NCBI RefSeq assembly: GCF_001613465.1
Contig: NZ_BDCK01000045.1
Location: 1-64,000, forward strand
Direction of reading: 5' to 3'
Length of the DNA: 64,000 bases
Source of the DNA: Nocardia niwae NBRC 108934 = DSM 45340
Lineage (GTDB): Bacteria > Actinomycetota > Actinomycetes > Mycobacteriales > Mycobacteriaceae
Shown here: positions 1 to 6,878 of the stretch, piece after piece
Layout: every line of letters begins with the position of its first letter
Numbering within the stretch: the first letter of the stretch is position 1
Translations under genes and position numbers: made by a program
Notes under the pieces: generated by a model
What the model was told of the DNA's origin: nothing
What the model saw: the letters and a program-made list of their open reading frames with translations, nothing else
Databases searched by the model: none

Positions 1-117
1 TTTGGTTTCGCCTTCGACGCTGAAGTCCCATTGGGACGCGCCGCGGTTGTCACGCATCCACTGTTGGGCTTCTTCGCTGCGGCATTTCGCGCCCTCGAAC
101 GGGTTCGCCCGCTTCAA
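1..117 (-). CDS. Hypothetical protein, 3' end outside window
   Basis: Thirty-nine codons are visible from a TTG at 117; the rest lies beyond base 1. The visible peptide is hydrophilic and holds one Cys and several Trp, with no family I recognise. The start overlaps the stop of the upstream membrane-protein gene (TTGA-type junction), so the two are probably translationally coupled. An upstream start in the same frame cannot be excluded. Confidence 0.5.
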   Translation of the reverse strand, partial: MKRANPFEGAKCRSEEAQQWMRDNRGASQWDFSVEGETK

Positions 118-230
118 CGCTTGAACACCGCGATCAACGGGGCGGCGAGAGCGCCGGCGAGGACGAGGGGGATTGCGGTGAGTGCGCCGAACAGGCGGGC
201 AACCCACTGTGTTGTGCGAGGGTGCTGCAT
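114..230 (-). CDS. Small single-span membrane protein (38 aa)
   Basis: The 38-residue product has a basic N-terminus (about residues 1-12), one hydrophobic Ala/Leu-rich segment (about 13-35) and a Lys-Arg end, as in a one-pass membrane peptide. The ATG follows a strong AGGAG ribosome-binding site at 8-nt spacing. It is the first gene after the operator-controlled promoter at 263-291, so it heads an early leftward operon. The function is unknown; small early membrane proteins in temperate phages often act in exclusion or envelope changes, which is only a guess here. Confidence 0.65.
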   Translation of the reverse strand: MQHPRTTQWVARLFGALTAIPLVLAGALAAPLIAVFKR

Positions 231-262
231 CTTTGCGTCTCCTAGCGTTGTGTCTACACGTT

Positions 263-291
263 AGCGTAGCGTGCACGCTACTAATTGGCAA
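263..291 (-). promoter_or_regulatory. Promoter of leftmost leftward operon, overlapped by operator
   Basis: Read leftward there is TTGCCA (286-291), a 17-nt spacer and TACGCT (263-268), a good sigma-70-type promoter 33 nt before the ATG at 230. The perfect palindrome GTAGCGTGCACGCTAC at 266-281 lies in the spacer and overlaps the -10 box, so a bound repressor would block polymerase. Confidence 0.6.
266..281. promoter_or_regulatory. Operator site 1 (GTAG-N8-CTAC, perfect dyad)
   Basis: The 16-bp sequence GTAGCGTGCACGCTAC is a perfect palindrome. It is the most symmetrical of five GTAG-N8-CTAC sites, all at early operon starts. Probable binding site of the phage repressor (inference). Confidence 0.6.
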
Positions 292-356
292 TGCGGCTGG
301 ACATGCGGAAGGGGCAAGCCTTTCGGCCTGCCCCTGTTCACGGAATCTGCTGCTAG

Positions 357-572
357 TTACGGTTTTTGCGGCTGCCAGCGATCATCTGGTTGCCCGGTCT
401 CGAACCATGCTTGGACGGCGTCACCGATCAGTGTGCGCATCTCGTTTTGGTCGAGCGCGACCGCGATGCGGCGCCCGTGGTCGTCGATGACGAGCGACGC
501 GTACCGGTTGCCGTTCGGTGTCTGCGGCTCGACATGGAACTCGACTGTCACACCGGTCTCCGTCTTGATCAA
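357..572 (-). CDS. Hypothetical protein (71 aa)
   Basis: No family recognised. The reading starts at TTG 572 because GGGAGG sits 7 nt upstream. Longer readings to an ATG at 644 would overlap the membrane-peptide gene 586-711 in another frame and give an atypical Ser/Gly-rich N-terminus. The product is mixed-charge and probably soluble, with a short amphipathic helix near residues 40-58. It closes the 1934-357 gene run. Confidence 0.6.
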   Translation of the reverse strand: MIKTETGVTVEFHVEPQTPNGNRYASLVIDDHGRRIAVALDQNEMRTLIGDAVQAWFETGQPDDRWQPQKP

Positions 573-585
573 CGCTGGCCCTCCC

Positions 586-711
586 TCACCGGCCGAACAT
601 GAGCCAGGCCATGAACCCGAAGAAGACGAGCAGCATGGCGCCACCGATCAAACCCACCCAGGGGTTCTCGTTGGTGCAGGCGGTTTCGGCGGCGAGCAGG
701 GGCAGGTTCAC
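586..711 (-). CDS. Small membrane protein (41 aa)
   Basis: The 41-residue product has a short polar N-terminus and one hydrophobic segment rich in Gly, Met, Phe and Leu (about residues 18-39), ending Gly-Arg. The GTG start overlaps the previous stop as GTGA, typical of this gene run. It is a likely one-pass membrane peptide of unknown function. Confidence 0.6.
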   Translation of the reverse strand: MNLPLLAAETACTNENPWVGLIGGAMLLVFFGFMAWLMFGR

Positions 712-977
712 GCGATTCTCCAAGTGTTGGTTTCGGGTTGAGTCAGGTACGGCCGCACCTTGACAGGCTGAGTCGCTGGTCTCGGTCGTTGCGGCAAGCG
801 GGTGATCTTGCTCGGTTGACGGTCTTGGGTGTTGCCGCGGAGTGCGGTGAGAGCGTTCAACCCCTCCAGGTACCGTTTCAGGGCGGCTTCACGCTGATCG
901 AGCGGCGCGTAATCCAACTGCTCGGCGAGGTCTTCCAACTCCTCATACGCGCGGGAGGCGTAACCGAAGACGCTCAC
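708..977 (-). CDS. Hypothetical protein (89 aa)
   Basis: The GTG start at 977 is chosen because it overlaps the upstream stop as GTGA; the upstream in-frame ATG would overlap the neighbour by more. The N-terminal half is predicted helical and acidic (Glu/Leu-rich, about residues 8-45). The C-terminal third is basic, Pro/Gln-rich and probably disordered. No family recognised; it may be an accessory nucleic-acid-binding or regulatory protein. Confidence 0.6.
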   Translation of the reverse strand: MSVFGYASRAYEELEDLAEQLDYAPLDQREAALKRYLEGLNALTALRGNTQDRQPSKITRLPQRPRPATQPVKVRPYLTQPETNTWRIA

Positions 978-1234
978 GACTCCCATTCCTTCCATGCCTG
1001 CTCGACCTGATCAGTCGTGTAACCAGCGATAACGTCGGACTGAATCGGCACTGCCCAGGCGACCGGCCGAAGCATGTAGCCCGACTCGGCGCTCCCGCGG
1101 CCGTCGAGCCACAGCTGTGTGCTGTTCACCTGGTGCGCGCGCATCAGCGCATCGGCGCGGTTGAGCGCGGGCAGCACGTCATCCATGCCCTGGACGTGCA
1201 CAGCCCAGTCGCCGCTTACGATCCCGGCGTTCAT
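974..1234 (-). CDS. Hypothetical protein (86 aa)
   Basis: Unknown function. The ATG at 1234 overlaps the stop of the upstream gene (ATGA) and its own stop overlaps the next start (GTGA), so it is one link of a coupled chain. The mixed alpha/beta sequence has several Trp and an acidic C-terminal helix. No motif seen. Confidence 0.65.
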   Translation of the reverse strand: MNAGIVSGDWAVHVQGMDDVLPALNRADALMRAHQVNSTQLWLDGRGSAESGYMLRPVAWAVPIQSDVIAGYTTDQVEQAWKEWES

Positions 1235-1617
1235 GCGGTCACCTCGCCGATGGGCCAGTCGTCCTCCGTGAAACCGGCAGCGATCAGGTCGAATTCGCGC
1301 ATGTCGTGGGCGACGAGAATGTCTTCCAGCCAGGCGACGACGTCACGGTTGTTGCTTGCGAACAGACCGGAGGCTTCCTCTGCCATCAGCCCGAGAATGC
1401 GGGCGGCGACGTCTTCGGTGTCTTCGACCTTCCCGGTGCGGAAGTCGATCACCTGGAAGCAGTCACGGACACCGCTGTCGCGGAGGAACCCGTATTCGCC
1501 GTGCAGTTCGATCGCCCAACCGGCGACACACCGCCGCCACTTGCCTTGGTCGTGCCGGTCGGGGTGTTGCGTGATCTGCTCGTACACGCGACGCATGAGC
1601 GGAATGTTGTGGGACAT
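1231..1617 (-). CDS. Conserved phage protein (128 aa)
   Basis: Near the N-terminus the pattern His-Pro, basic/Gln, Trp-Arg-Arg-Cys-Val-Ala-Gly-Trp-Ala resembles an unnamed actinophage family with a Cys-x-Ala-Gly-x-Ala signature that I know from annotated phages; its function is not known. ATG 1617 is chosen because it overlaps the upstream stop by one base (TGATG). The C-terminal half is acidic and helical. Confidence 0.65.
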   Translation of the reverse strand: MSHNIPLMRRVYEQITQHPDRHDQGKWRRCVAGWAIELHGEYGFLRDSGVRDCFQVIDFRTGKVEDTEDVAARILGLMAEEASGLFASNNRDVVAWLEDILVAHDMREFDLIAAGFTEDDWPIGEVTA

Positions 1618-1934
1618 CAGTAGTTCCATTCGGCGTCGATGTCGACGCGCGGGTAGTCGGGGTTGAAGTGGTTGAGGTTGTGTGCTGTGTCTGCGGCCTG
1701 CTCTGGTGTCAGGTCTTCGATGCGGGCGACCAGCTTGTACAGCGCGGTGGCGGTGCGGCGGCTGTCGGTTCGGTCGGCGAAGTCGCGGACCGCAGCGGCG
1801 AGCACCCGGTAGCGGTCGGCATCCGGTTTGAGGGAGTCGATGAGCGCCGCGTTGGTGGCGTTGCTCATGCTGGTCATGCCGTGGATGACGGCGAGGGTGA
1901 TGTCGAGTCCGACGTCTTCGGCGGGTGTGCTCAT
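1617..1934 (-). CDS. Hypothetical protein (105 aa)
   Basis: The ATG at 1934 follows a GAAAGAA-type site. The product is predicted mostly helical, with charged residues throughout. No family recognised. It starts a coupled run after a 138-bp gap (1935-2072) in which I see no gene and no clear promoter. Confidence 0.6.
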   Translation of the reverse strand: MSTPAEDVGLDITLAVIHGMTSMSNATNAALIDSLKPDADRYRVLAAAVRDFADRTDSRRTATALYKLVARIEDLTPEQAADTAHNLNHFNPDYPRVDIDAEWNY

Positions 1935-2072
1935 GGCGTTCTTTCGGTGTTGGTGGTCTTGGTAGGGGCGGCGCCCGAGAGATGTGGTGTTCGATCTCGG
2001 ACGCCGCGCTCCTCCTCTTGCGCTGCCGTCGACGCGAAACGAAAGTGGGTCGCCGCGGTCAGCGTGCGAGGC

Positions 2073-2363
2073 TTATGCGGCGAGCGACGCGAGAACCGCT
2101 CGTATCTCGTTCAACTCGTGGGTGTCGACGGTGAACCAGTCGTGACCGCCGGCGCCGTCGGGTTCGTAGCGTTCGACACCCCAACGGGCAAGGTCTTCAT
2201 GCCCGCGTGCCGCGAGGTGGTCAGCGAAGTCCTGGAATGCGTCGATGAGGTTCACGGCGACAGCAAGGTTGGGGATCAGTTGTTGGTAGAAGCTGGGCAG
2301 CGGGTTGCGGCGCGGGTCCGGCACGTACCAAACGCGCAGGGCGTTTGGCTTCGGTGAGGTCAT
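2073..2363 (-). CDS. Hypothetical protein (96 aa)
   Basis: The ATG at 2363 overlaps the upstream stop (ATGA). There is a Pro-rich N-terminus followed by a helical, aliphatic segment (about residues 25-55). No motif recognised. It is the last gene of the 5143-2073 leftward run. Confidence 0.6.
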   Translation of the reverse strand: MTSPKPNALRVWYVPDPRRNPLPSFYQQLIPNLAVAVNLIDAFQDFADHLAARGHEDLARWGVERYEPDGAGGHDWFTVDTHELNEIRAVLASLAA

Positions 2364-2557
2364 GATTGGTCACCTCGCACGCCTACGGTGTGCAGCCAGC
2401 CTTGTGCGTCCATGTCTTCTTCGACTTCCACTGTGGTGGTGGCGTCGTGCTCGTCGGCGGGGTGGATTTCGTGGGACCACCAGCCGCCGGTCGGGCAGTC
2501 GATCCACCGGATTACGCCGCCGCAGGTGTCGCACCGTGCGGTGATCTGATCGCTCAC
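2360..2557 (-). CDS. Small putative zinc-binding protein (65 aa)
   Basis: The GTG start at 2557 makes a GTGA overlap with the upstream stop. An N-terminal Cys-x2-Cys (Arg-Cys-Asp-Thr-Cys-Gly) is followed by a third Cys and two downstream His residues, a plausible single zinc site. The rest is acidic. It is one of about ten tiny Cys-rich proteins in the early region. Confidence 0.6.
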   Translation of the reverse strand: MSDQITARCDTCGGVIRWIDCPTGGWWSHEIHPADEHDATTTVEVEEDMDAQGWLHTVGVRGDQS

Positions 2558-3060
2558 GGCAGCACCTCCACGAACCCGTCGGGCCAGGACTCGGTGAGTG
2601 ACACCGTCGCGGTGTAGCCGTCGTAGTTGCCGTTGTAGAACTGGTGGAACTGCTTGCTGTCGAAGTCGTCGCGCATCCACTGGAAGCCCTTGTCACCGTT
2701 TACGGGCGACACGCGTACCTCGTACGGGACTTCCTGGGCCGTCTTCCACGTGCGCGGCTCACTGAGTCCTTCGACTTCGGCTTCCACGATCTCGTCGTCG
2801 AGGATTTCGTAGGAGAGCCGCACCCGCACAACGTCAGCGTGTCGGTTGAACAGGTCGGTGAGCCCGAACCGTTTCACCACGCCAGCGATGTTGGCGAGCG
2901 TTTCGCGCGCGTACCTCTCGTCGCTCCACAGGTACGCGTATCGGCCGTCGGGCAGTTCTGCGTGCGCGCCGCCGACACGCTCCTCGTGGAGGATGTCGTT
3001 GGCGAGCCGCCCGTTGGGGAGCCGGATCGCGTACAGGATGGTGTCGTTGCGGTCGGTCAT
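2554..3060 (-). CDS. Hypothetical protein (168 aa)
   Basis: Start ATG 3060 overlaps the upstream stop (ATGA); the longer in-frame extension to 3093 would run through the neighbouring gene. The product is acidic with many Asp/Glu, Trp and Tyr, and ends in a beta-rich segment. No family recognised. Confidence 0.65.
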   Translation of the reverse strand: MTDRNDTILYAIRLPNGRLANDILHEERVGGAHAELPDGRYAYLWSDERYARETLANIAGVVKRFGLTDLFNRHADVVRVRLSYEILDDEIVEAEVEGLSEPRTWKTAQEVPYEVRVSPVNGDKGFQWMRDDFDSKQFHQFYNGNYDGYTATVSLTESWPDGFVEVLP

Positions 3061-3251
3061 GGCTGGTCCTGGATGTGTTGTGTGGCTGCGCAATGCAGGT
3101 GGTAGTGGCGGGGGTTGTCGCGGACTGGTTCGGCGCGCTCGTCGAGGACGTACGCCAAGACCACCAGATCGTCGTATGGGAAGAGTCGTTCACCGCAGCC
3201 GTCACAGATCGCGGCAGGTGGCTCCCATATTCGGCCGGGGATGAAGCTCAT
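3057..3251 (-). CDS. Small Cys/His-rich protein, probable zinc finger (64 aa)
   Basis: Cys-x2-Cys at about residues 16-19 and a His-rich cluster ending His-x-His-Cys at about 50-54 would make one zinc site bridging a beta-hairpin. ATG 3251; the stop overlaps the next start. Unknown role; such phage mini-zinc proteins may bind nucleic acid or host factors. Confidence 0.6.
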   Translation of the reverse strand: MSFIPGRIWEPPAAICDGCGERLFPYDDLVVLAYVLDERAEPVRDNPRHYHLHCAATQHIQDQP

Positions 3252-3260
3252 GGTTGCTGT

Positions 3261-3443
3261 TCAGTCCTCGTTGTCGCAGGTGTGGCCGTAGACGACCTGG
3301 CGGGCGGCGGCTTCACCGAACGGGCCGGAGCCCCACAGGTCGTAGGCCATGCCGGTTCGGAATCCGCACGGTTCGTGGGTGAGGTGATGGATTTCGGACC
3401 ATCCTGAGGCGCGTTCGGCGGTCCAGTCAGCGGGGAGTCTCAT
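3261..3443 (-). CDS. Hypothetical protein (60 aa)
   Basis: ATG 3443. The small soluble product has two Cys and several His and Trp, possibly a degenerate metal site. No family recognised. It lies between two coupled genes with 9-19 nt gaps. Confidence 0.5.
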   Translation of the reverse strand: MRLPADWTAERASGWSEIHHLTHEPCGFRTGMAYDLWGSGPFGEAAARQVVYGHTCDNED

Positions 3444-3462
3444 CGTGTGTCCTTTGCGGTGG

Positions 3463-3585
3463 TTAGGCGGTGATGGTTCCGGCGACGGCGAGCATCAGCA
3501 GGAACCAGGCGGGGATGAGGGCGACGATCAGGGCGAGCAGGAGGTACGCCCACCAAAACGAGCGGGACTCGCGGCGGGCGTTCAT
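3463..3585 (-). CDS. Small membrane protein (40 aa)
   Basis: A basic N-terminus is followed by a continuous hydrophobic stretch (about residues 13-38). The ATG at 3585 overlaps the upstream stop as ATGA. One-pass membrane peptide of unknown role, third of four such peptides in the early region. Confidence 0.6.
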   Translation of the reverse strand: MNARRESRSFWWAYLLLALIVALIPAWFLLMLAVAGTITA

Positions 3586-4064
3586 GCCGCATCACCTTGG
3601 GTGGTCGCCTCACGCTTCTCGGCGGCGCGCAACATGGACTGCGCGTGCTCCAACTGTTTCCGCAGCTCGACGTACCGAGCCAGGCGGCTGTCCTCGCGAG
3701 CCTGAATCTTCGCGGTGCGCTTGCGGCCCAGAGCCACACCGCCAGCCGCCGCGCGATCGTTGATCAGCGGTTCAGTGAGCGGCGCCATCTGAGCTTCAAG
3801 GGCGGCGATCCGGTCCCGCCAGTGCGACGCGGGGCGGTAGTAGCGAGGCTGGCGAACCGGTTTCGGCTGAGGCTCGGGCGCGGCCAGGATCGCGGGGTCG
3901 ACCAGCTCCTCGTCGCCGTCGCGGATGAACCAGGTGAGCAGCGGCGGGTACTTCGGCCGGATGGCGGCGGTCGAGTTGGCGGCGAGCCATTCGTCGGCCC
4001 GCTGTTGCAAGAGCTGCATGTACTCGTCGCCGGTCATGCGCTGTGTCGCGGCAGTCGTGCTCAT
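3582..4064 (-). CDS. Hypothetical coiled-coil protein (160 aa)
   Basis: Start ATG 4064 overlaps the upstream stop (ATGA); the extension to 4220 would be a shadow of the neighbour. An N-terminal helix, a Pro-rich middle (about 60-85) and a charged C-terminal helix (about 120-155) with heptad character suggest an oligomeric scaffold or DNA-associated protein. No family recognised. Confidence 0.6.
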   Translation of the reverse strand: MSTTAATQRMTGDEYMQLLQQRADEWLAANSTAAIRPKYPPLLTWFIRDGDEELVDPAILAAPEPQPKPVRQPRYYRPASHWRDRIAALEAQMAPLTEPLINDRAAAGGVALGRKRTAKIQAREDSRLARYVELRKQLEHAQSMLRAAEKREATTQGDAA

Positions 4065-4357
4065 GACGCACCGCCCAGGTCGTCGGTGGTGTGTGTGACG
4101 TTGCGAACCGAGCGGATGTCCTCGGCCCGCGCGGACAGCAGCAGCCTCCAGCGGCCATCGATCTCGCCGTGGAACGCCCACCCGCGACGGGGCTTGGTCA
4201 CCGTCTCCGTCGAGCCGCACACGCCCTCGCCGAGCTTGAACGGGAAGCTGTCATCGGGCGGCAGCAACACCTGGTGCGCTTGGATGCGCTCGACATGCCC
4301 CCAAGTCCAGACGATCTCGTAGGTGTCCAGCGGACCGTGGTCGTAGTAGGCGCTCAT
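4061..4357 (-). CDS. Hypothetical protein (98 aa)
   Basis: ATG 4357 overlaps the upstream stop (ATGA). Beta-rich and Trp-rich, with one Cys. No domain recognised. Confidence 0.6.
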   Translation of the reverse strand: MSAYYDHGPLDTYEIVWTWGHVERIQAHQVLLPPDDSFPFKLGEGVCGSTETVTKPRRGWAFHGEIDGRWRLLLSARAEDIRSVRNVTHTTDDLGGAS

Positions 4358-4710
4358 GCCGCATCCTGGAGCGCGTATCGCAGGTACCAGCCGTTGACGA
4401 CGACTTTGAACAGGTAGTTGTCGTCGTGGCTGAACGCCTGGATCTCGGAGAGGATGTCGGCGAGGTGTTCGGGGGCGTGCTGCCACGAGAACGCTTCCTG
4501 CTGCACACCGATCCAGCCGGGGCGGTCGTAGGTGTCGTCGTAGCTGATGCCGTTGTAGTCGACGTGCACGGCGGCGGGGAGATCCTTGCCGACGCAGCAT
4601 TCGCTGTGCTTGAAGTCGCTGCCGTCGTAGTCGATTTCGACTTCGACGAGGTGCTTGTCAGCGGGCAGTCCGAGTGCTTCGCGGACCTGGGCTTCGGTGA
4701 TGGTGCGCAT
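4354..4710 (-). CDS. Hypothetical protein (118 aa)
   Basis: ATG 4710, preceded by a purine-rich GGAGAGC region. Acidic, with two adjacent Cys near residue 38 and many Tyr/Trp. No family recognised. Confidence 0.6.
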   Translation of the reverse strand: MRTITEAQVREALGLPADKHLVEVEIDYDGSDFKHSECCVGKDLPAAVHVDYNGISYDDTYDRPGWIGVQQEAFSWQHAPEHLADILSEIQAFSHDDNYLFKVVVNGWYLRYALQDAA

Positions 4711-4724
4711 GATCGGGTGCTCTC

Positions 4725-5030
4725 CTAGGCTGCGAGGTCGGTGGTGAGGATGGACACGCTGACGAGGAGCGACGCGGGAACGGTGACCGTGATCTGGTCG
4801 GCGTCGCCGCAGGACAGCCAGTCGATAGCTCCGATGGCGCAGTACAGGCAGTAGATGCCGCCCTCTCGTTCGGCGCCGCGGGCGTGTTCGGTGATGGTTT
4901 CGGTGAGGACGGTGGCGTGGTCGCCGCAGTCGTCGCAGCGGTTGGTGAACAGCGAATCGGAGCCGATGCGGCCCTTGATGCGGTCGTCGTGGTTGCGGAA
5001 CAGCTCGCGGACCTGCTGGGTGATGTTCAT
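4725..5030 (-). CDS. Putative zinc-ribbon protein (101 aa)
   Basis: Two Cys-x2-Cys knuckles lie about 25 residues apart (Arg-Cys-Asp-Asp-Cys near residue 31 and Tyr-Cys-Leu-Tyr-Cys near 60), the layout of a zinc ribbon. ATG 5030 overlaps the upstream stop (ATGA). The aliphatic C-terminus may be beta-structured. Role unknown, possibly nucleic-acid or RNA-polymerase binding. Confidence 0.6.
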   Translation of the reverse strand: MNITQQVRELFRNHDDRIKGRIGSDSLFTNRCDDCGDHATVLTETITEHARGAEREGGIYCLYCAIGAIDWLSCGDADQITVTVPASLLVSVSILTTDLAA

Positions 5031-5143
5031 GCCGTGTACTCCTCGACGTTGACGCGGACGGTCAGCTCGCCGTCGACGCATTCGCGGCAGCCTTGGCCGT
5101 TGCAGGCTTCGTGGATGACGGGGATCCACTCGTAGTCGCGCAT
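5027..5143 (-). CDS. Small Cys-rich protein (38 aa)
   Basis: The 38-residue product has Cys-x4-Cys-x2-Cys (Cys14, Cys19, Cys22) and an acidic tail. The GAAAGG ribosome site lies 6 nt before the ATG. It is the first gene of the leftward operon that starts at the promoter near 5192-5221. It could bind one metal ion, perhaps with a partner protein. Confidence 0.6.
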   Translation of the reverse strand: MRDYEWIPVIHEACNGQGCRECVDGELTVRVNVEEYTA

Positions 5144-5191
5144 TGGGGGCCTTTCGTGTGTCCGGTGCCAGCCGGTTTCTTCTTTGCGTTC

Positions 5192-5221
5192 ACACTACGT
5201 CGTAGTTTCCTCGCTACACAA
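5192..5221 (-). promoter_or_regulatory. Leftward early promoter with operator site 2 (5202-5217)
   Basis: Read leftward: TTGTGT (5216-5221), 18 nt, TAGTGT (5192-5197), about 50 nt before the first gene start at 5143. The operator GTAGTTTCCTCGCTAC (5202-5217) fills the spacer. A second dyad, ACTACG-T-CGTAGT, overlaps at 5194-5206. The -35 and -10 matches are modest; the operator match gives most of the weight. Confidence 0.5.
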
Positions 5222-5306
5222 GGGATTGCCTCGAATTAGTCGGTCACGGATGCGTGTCGACAGAACACTGTTGCGTGTTGTCGACGCTACCGTTACCGTC
5301 ACACCT

Positions 5307-5567
5307 ATGACTGCATCCATAACGCATCCACACTGGCTCCACGACCTCGCCGCACACGCCCTGCACTGGGCGCACGCACACCACGACGAAACCGTGCGCC
5401 GGCGCGAAGGAATCGGCGCCTACGCCGTCACCAGCCCCGAACCGTTGGCATCCGAATGGCCCACTTCTCCCCCACCCCGCTACATCCAGGCCCGCGGAAT
5501 CGGGTTGCGGGAACTGCCGTATCGGTCCCGCTCACACGCAGCCCGCATCGTCGGCTTCAACTACTGA
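5307..5567 (+). CDS. Hypothetical protein (86 aa)
   Basis: First gene of the rightward operon. The ATG at 5307 has no Shine-Dalgarno match, so the mRNA may be leaderless; the N-terminal extension in the same frame is non-coding-like. Rich in His, Ala and Arg. No family recognised. Confidence 0.55.
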   Translation: MTASITHPHWLHDLAAHALHWAHAHHDETVRRREGIGAYAVTSPEPLASEWPTSPPPRYIQARGIGLRELPYRSRSHAARIVGFNY

Positions 5568-5580
5568 AACGGAGCGGCAC

Positions 5581-5868
5581 GTGACGGAGTCGAATCGTCG
5601 TGGCGCGGACCGGCGTTTGACATTCACGCAGGACCCGTTCACGGCGAAGTACGCGGAAGAACTGGCCGAAAGAACCGGCTTGTCGAAGGGCGCTTTGTAC
5701 AACCAGTCGATGCGGGTTTTGGCTGTGCTGGTGGGTGCGCACAGGCGGGGCACTGAGTATGTGGTCCGTAACGCGAAGACGGGGCGCACGCATCACGATC
5801 CGGGGTTGAGCGTCCTGTTGGGGGACATCCTGGCGACGCTTCCGGAGCATCCGCCGTCGGGTGACTGA
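5581..5868 (+). CDS. Putative ribbon-helix-helix DNA-binding protein (95 aa)
   Basis: The GTG start at 5581 follows GGAG. Residues about 12-52 fit a ribbon-helix-helix fold: a short beta strand (Arg-Leu-Thr-Phe-Thr), then helix, turn at Gly-Leu-Ser-Lys and a second helix with aliphatic core. Such proteins bind operators as dimers. The C-terminal half is Arg- and Pro-rich. It may regulate the operon it sits in. Moderate certainty, since the match is structural. Confidence 0.5.
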   Translation: MTESNRRGADRRLTFTQDPFTAKYAEELAERTGLSKGALYNQSMRVLAVLVGAHRRGTEYVVRNAKTGRTHHDPGLSVLLGDILATLPEHPPSGD

Positions 5869-5965
5869 CGGCGGCGGGTGCATCCAGGTTCCGGCGTATG
5901 GGTGGGGTGGTTTCGGATGCGGGCGAGGCTTCCGCGTGACGTTGCGTAGTGTTGACTAGACGCTA

Positions 5966-5994
5966 TTGCGTTCACCGTACACGCCGTGTATGGT
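5966..5994 (+). promoter_or_regulatory. Rightward promoter candidate
   Basis: TTGCGT (5966-5971), 17-nt spacer, TATGGT (5989-5994). It would make a leader of about 150 nt before the gene at 6148. A degenerate operator half-site (GTAGTGTTGAC) begins at 5946, just upstream. Confidence 0.45.
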
Positions 5995-6029
5995 TGAGTC
6001 ATCGCCCGAACAACCCAGGAGGACAGGAA

Positions 6030-6044
6030 ATGCGAAGAAGCTAG
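6030..6044 (+). CDS. Four-codon leader minigene (Met-Arg-Arg-Ser)
   Basis: ATG-CGA-AGA-AGC-TAG follows the strongest ribosome-binding site of the region (AGGAGGA at 6017-6023, 6-nt spacing). CGA and AGA are rare Arg codons in high-GC actinobacteria. Small hairpins follow (GCCC-ACAC-GGGC; GGAGG/CCTCC), before the gene at 6148. Known parallels are attenuator leader peptides and the phage lambda bar minigenes; any such role is inference. Confidence 0.4.
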   Translation: MRRS

Positions 6045-6147
6045 CGGGGCAGCCCACACGGGCGGAGGGACCGGCCTCCAGCACTCGGCGCAACAAAACC
6101 GGCTAGCCACCACCCCGACCCGCCACACCATCCCGAAGGAGATGACC

Positions 6148-6450
6148 ATGCTCGCCCAGGTTTTCGAAATGATCGACCAGTTCGCCCCCGAGCTGAGGGC
6201 GCGCGCGAACCAGGTCATCGCCGACATCGAACAGGAAGGTCGCGCCCTCGGGCCACACGCCTACCTCAACCGTTTCATCGGGCGTTGCGACGATCTCGTG
6301 TTCGAGTGGCGGGAGCGTGAACTTCAGGACTACCGGTTGAACGGCGAACTGATGGGCGTTTCGTTCGCCGCCCGCGACGCCTACTACACGCTGTGGTTCT
6401 TCGCGACGAAAGTTGCCCGAGACGCCGAACGGACACAGCTCGCGGCGTAA
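6148..6450 (+). CDS. Hypothetical protein (100 aa)
   Basis: ATG 6148 is preferred over ATG 6142 because GAAGGAG lies 6 nt before it. The product is mostly helical, with an N-terminal amphipathic helix and many aromatic residues in the second half. No family recognised. Confidence 0.65.
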   Translation: MLAQVFEMIDQFAPELRARANQVIADIEQEGRALGPHAYLNRFIGRCDDLVFEWRERELQDYRLNGELMGVSFAARDAYYTLWFFATKVARDAERTQLAA

Positions 6451-6535
6451 GCCTGAGCCGCTTGCGTGGCCCGCACCGAAAGGTGCGGACCGCGTTGGCA
6501 ACTCAGCCACCCACCGCGAAGACGAGGAGACGGAC

Positions 6536-6766
6536 ATGGAACACCCCACGCTCTCCGGCCCGTACAACAACGCCGCCGAAGTGTTCACTTTCGCCACCTG
6601 CAAGCACTGCGGCGACGACAGGTTGTCCTGGAAGCAGTCCAAGAAGGGCAAGTGGTACTTGTGCGATGTCCAGAACTGCATCGGACCCCGCTACACCGAC
6701 CCGGAGACCGGCGCGACCCGGTACTTCCAGTTGGCCCGACTCCCGCACAAGTGCCCTGACCGCTAG
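6536..6766 (+). CDS. Putative zinc-ribbon protein (76 aa)
   Basis: Cys-Lys-His-Cys (near residues 22-25) and Cys-x4-Cys about 20 residues later form a ribbon-like metal site. The GAGGAGA ribosome site lies close before the ATG. Small, basic and soluble; could bind nucleic acid. Function unknown. Confidence 0.65.
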   Translation: MEHPTLSGPYNNAAEVFTFATCKHCGDDRLSWKQSKKGKWYLCDVQNCIGPRYTDPETGATRYFQLARLPHKCPDR

Positions 6767-6778
6767 AGCTCCCCGAAT

Positions 6779-6846
6779 GGTGGCTGGCTGGTTCCTGCAC
6801 AACGGCGTGTAGAGGGCGACAACGACGTCCCCGCGAACCAGCCACC
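6779..6846 (+). ncRNA. Candidate structured RNA, about 68 nt
   Basis: The ends pair as GGTGGCT/AGCCACC plus GGTTC/GAACC, separated by a 4-nt bulge. Inside are two possible hairpins: CTGCAC-AACGGC-GTGTAG and GGGCG...CGTCCC. The gap between genes 6766 and 6879 is almost entirely this element. It may be a small RNA, a processing site or an attenuator; no T-run follows, so it is not a classic terminator. Confidence 0.3.
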
Positions 6847-6878
6847 ACAACCCCCAAGCCTCGAAAGGAGAAACGGCC

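Noticed and set aside
5946..5968. A sixth GTAG-N8-CTAC operator upstream of the rightward promoter
   Set aside because: Only one half (GTAGTGTTGAC) matches; the CTAC half is missing at the right spacing.
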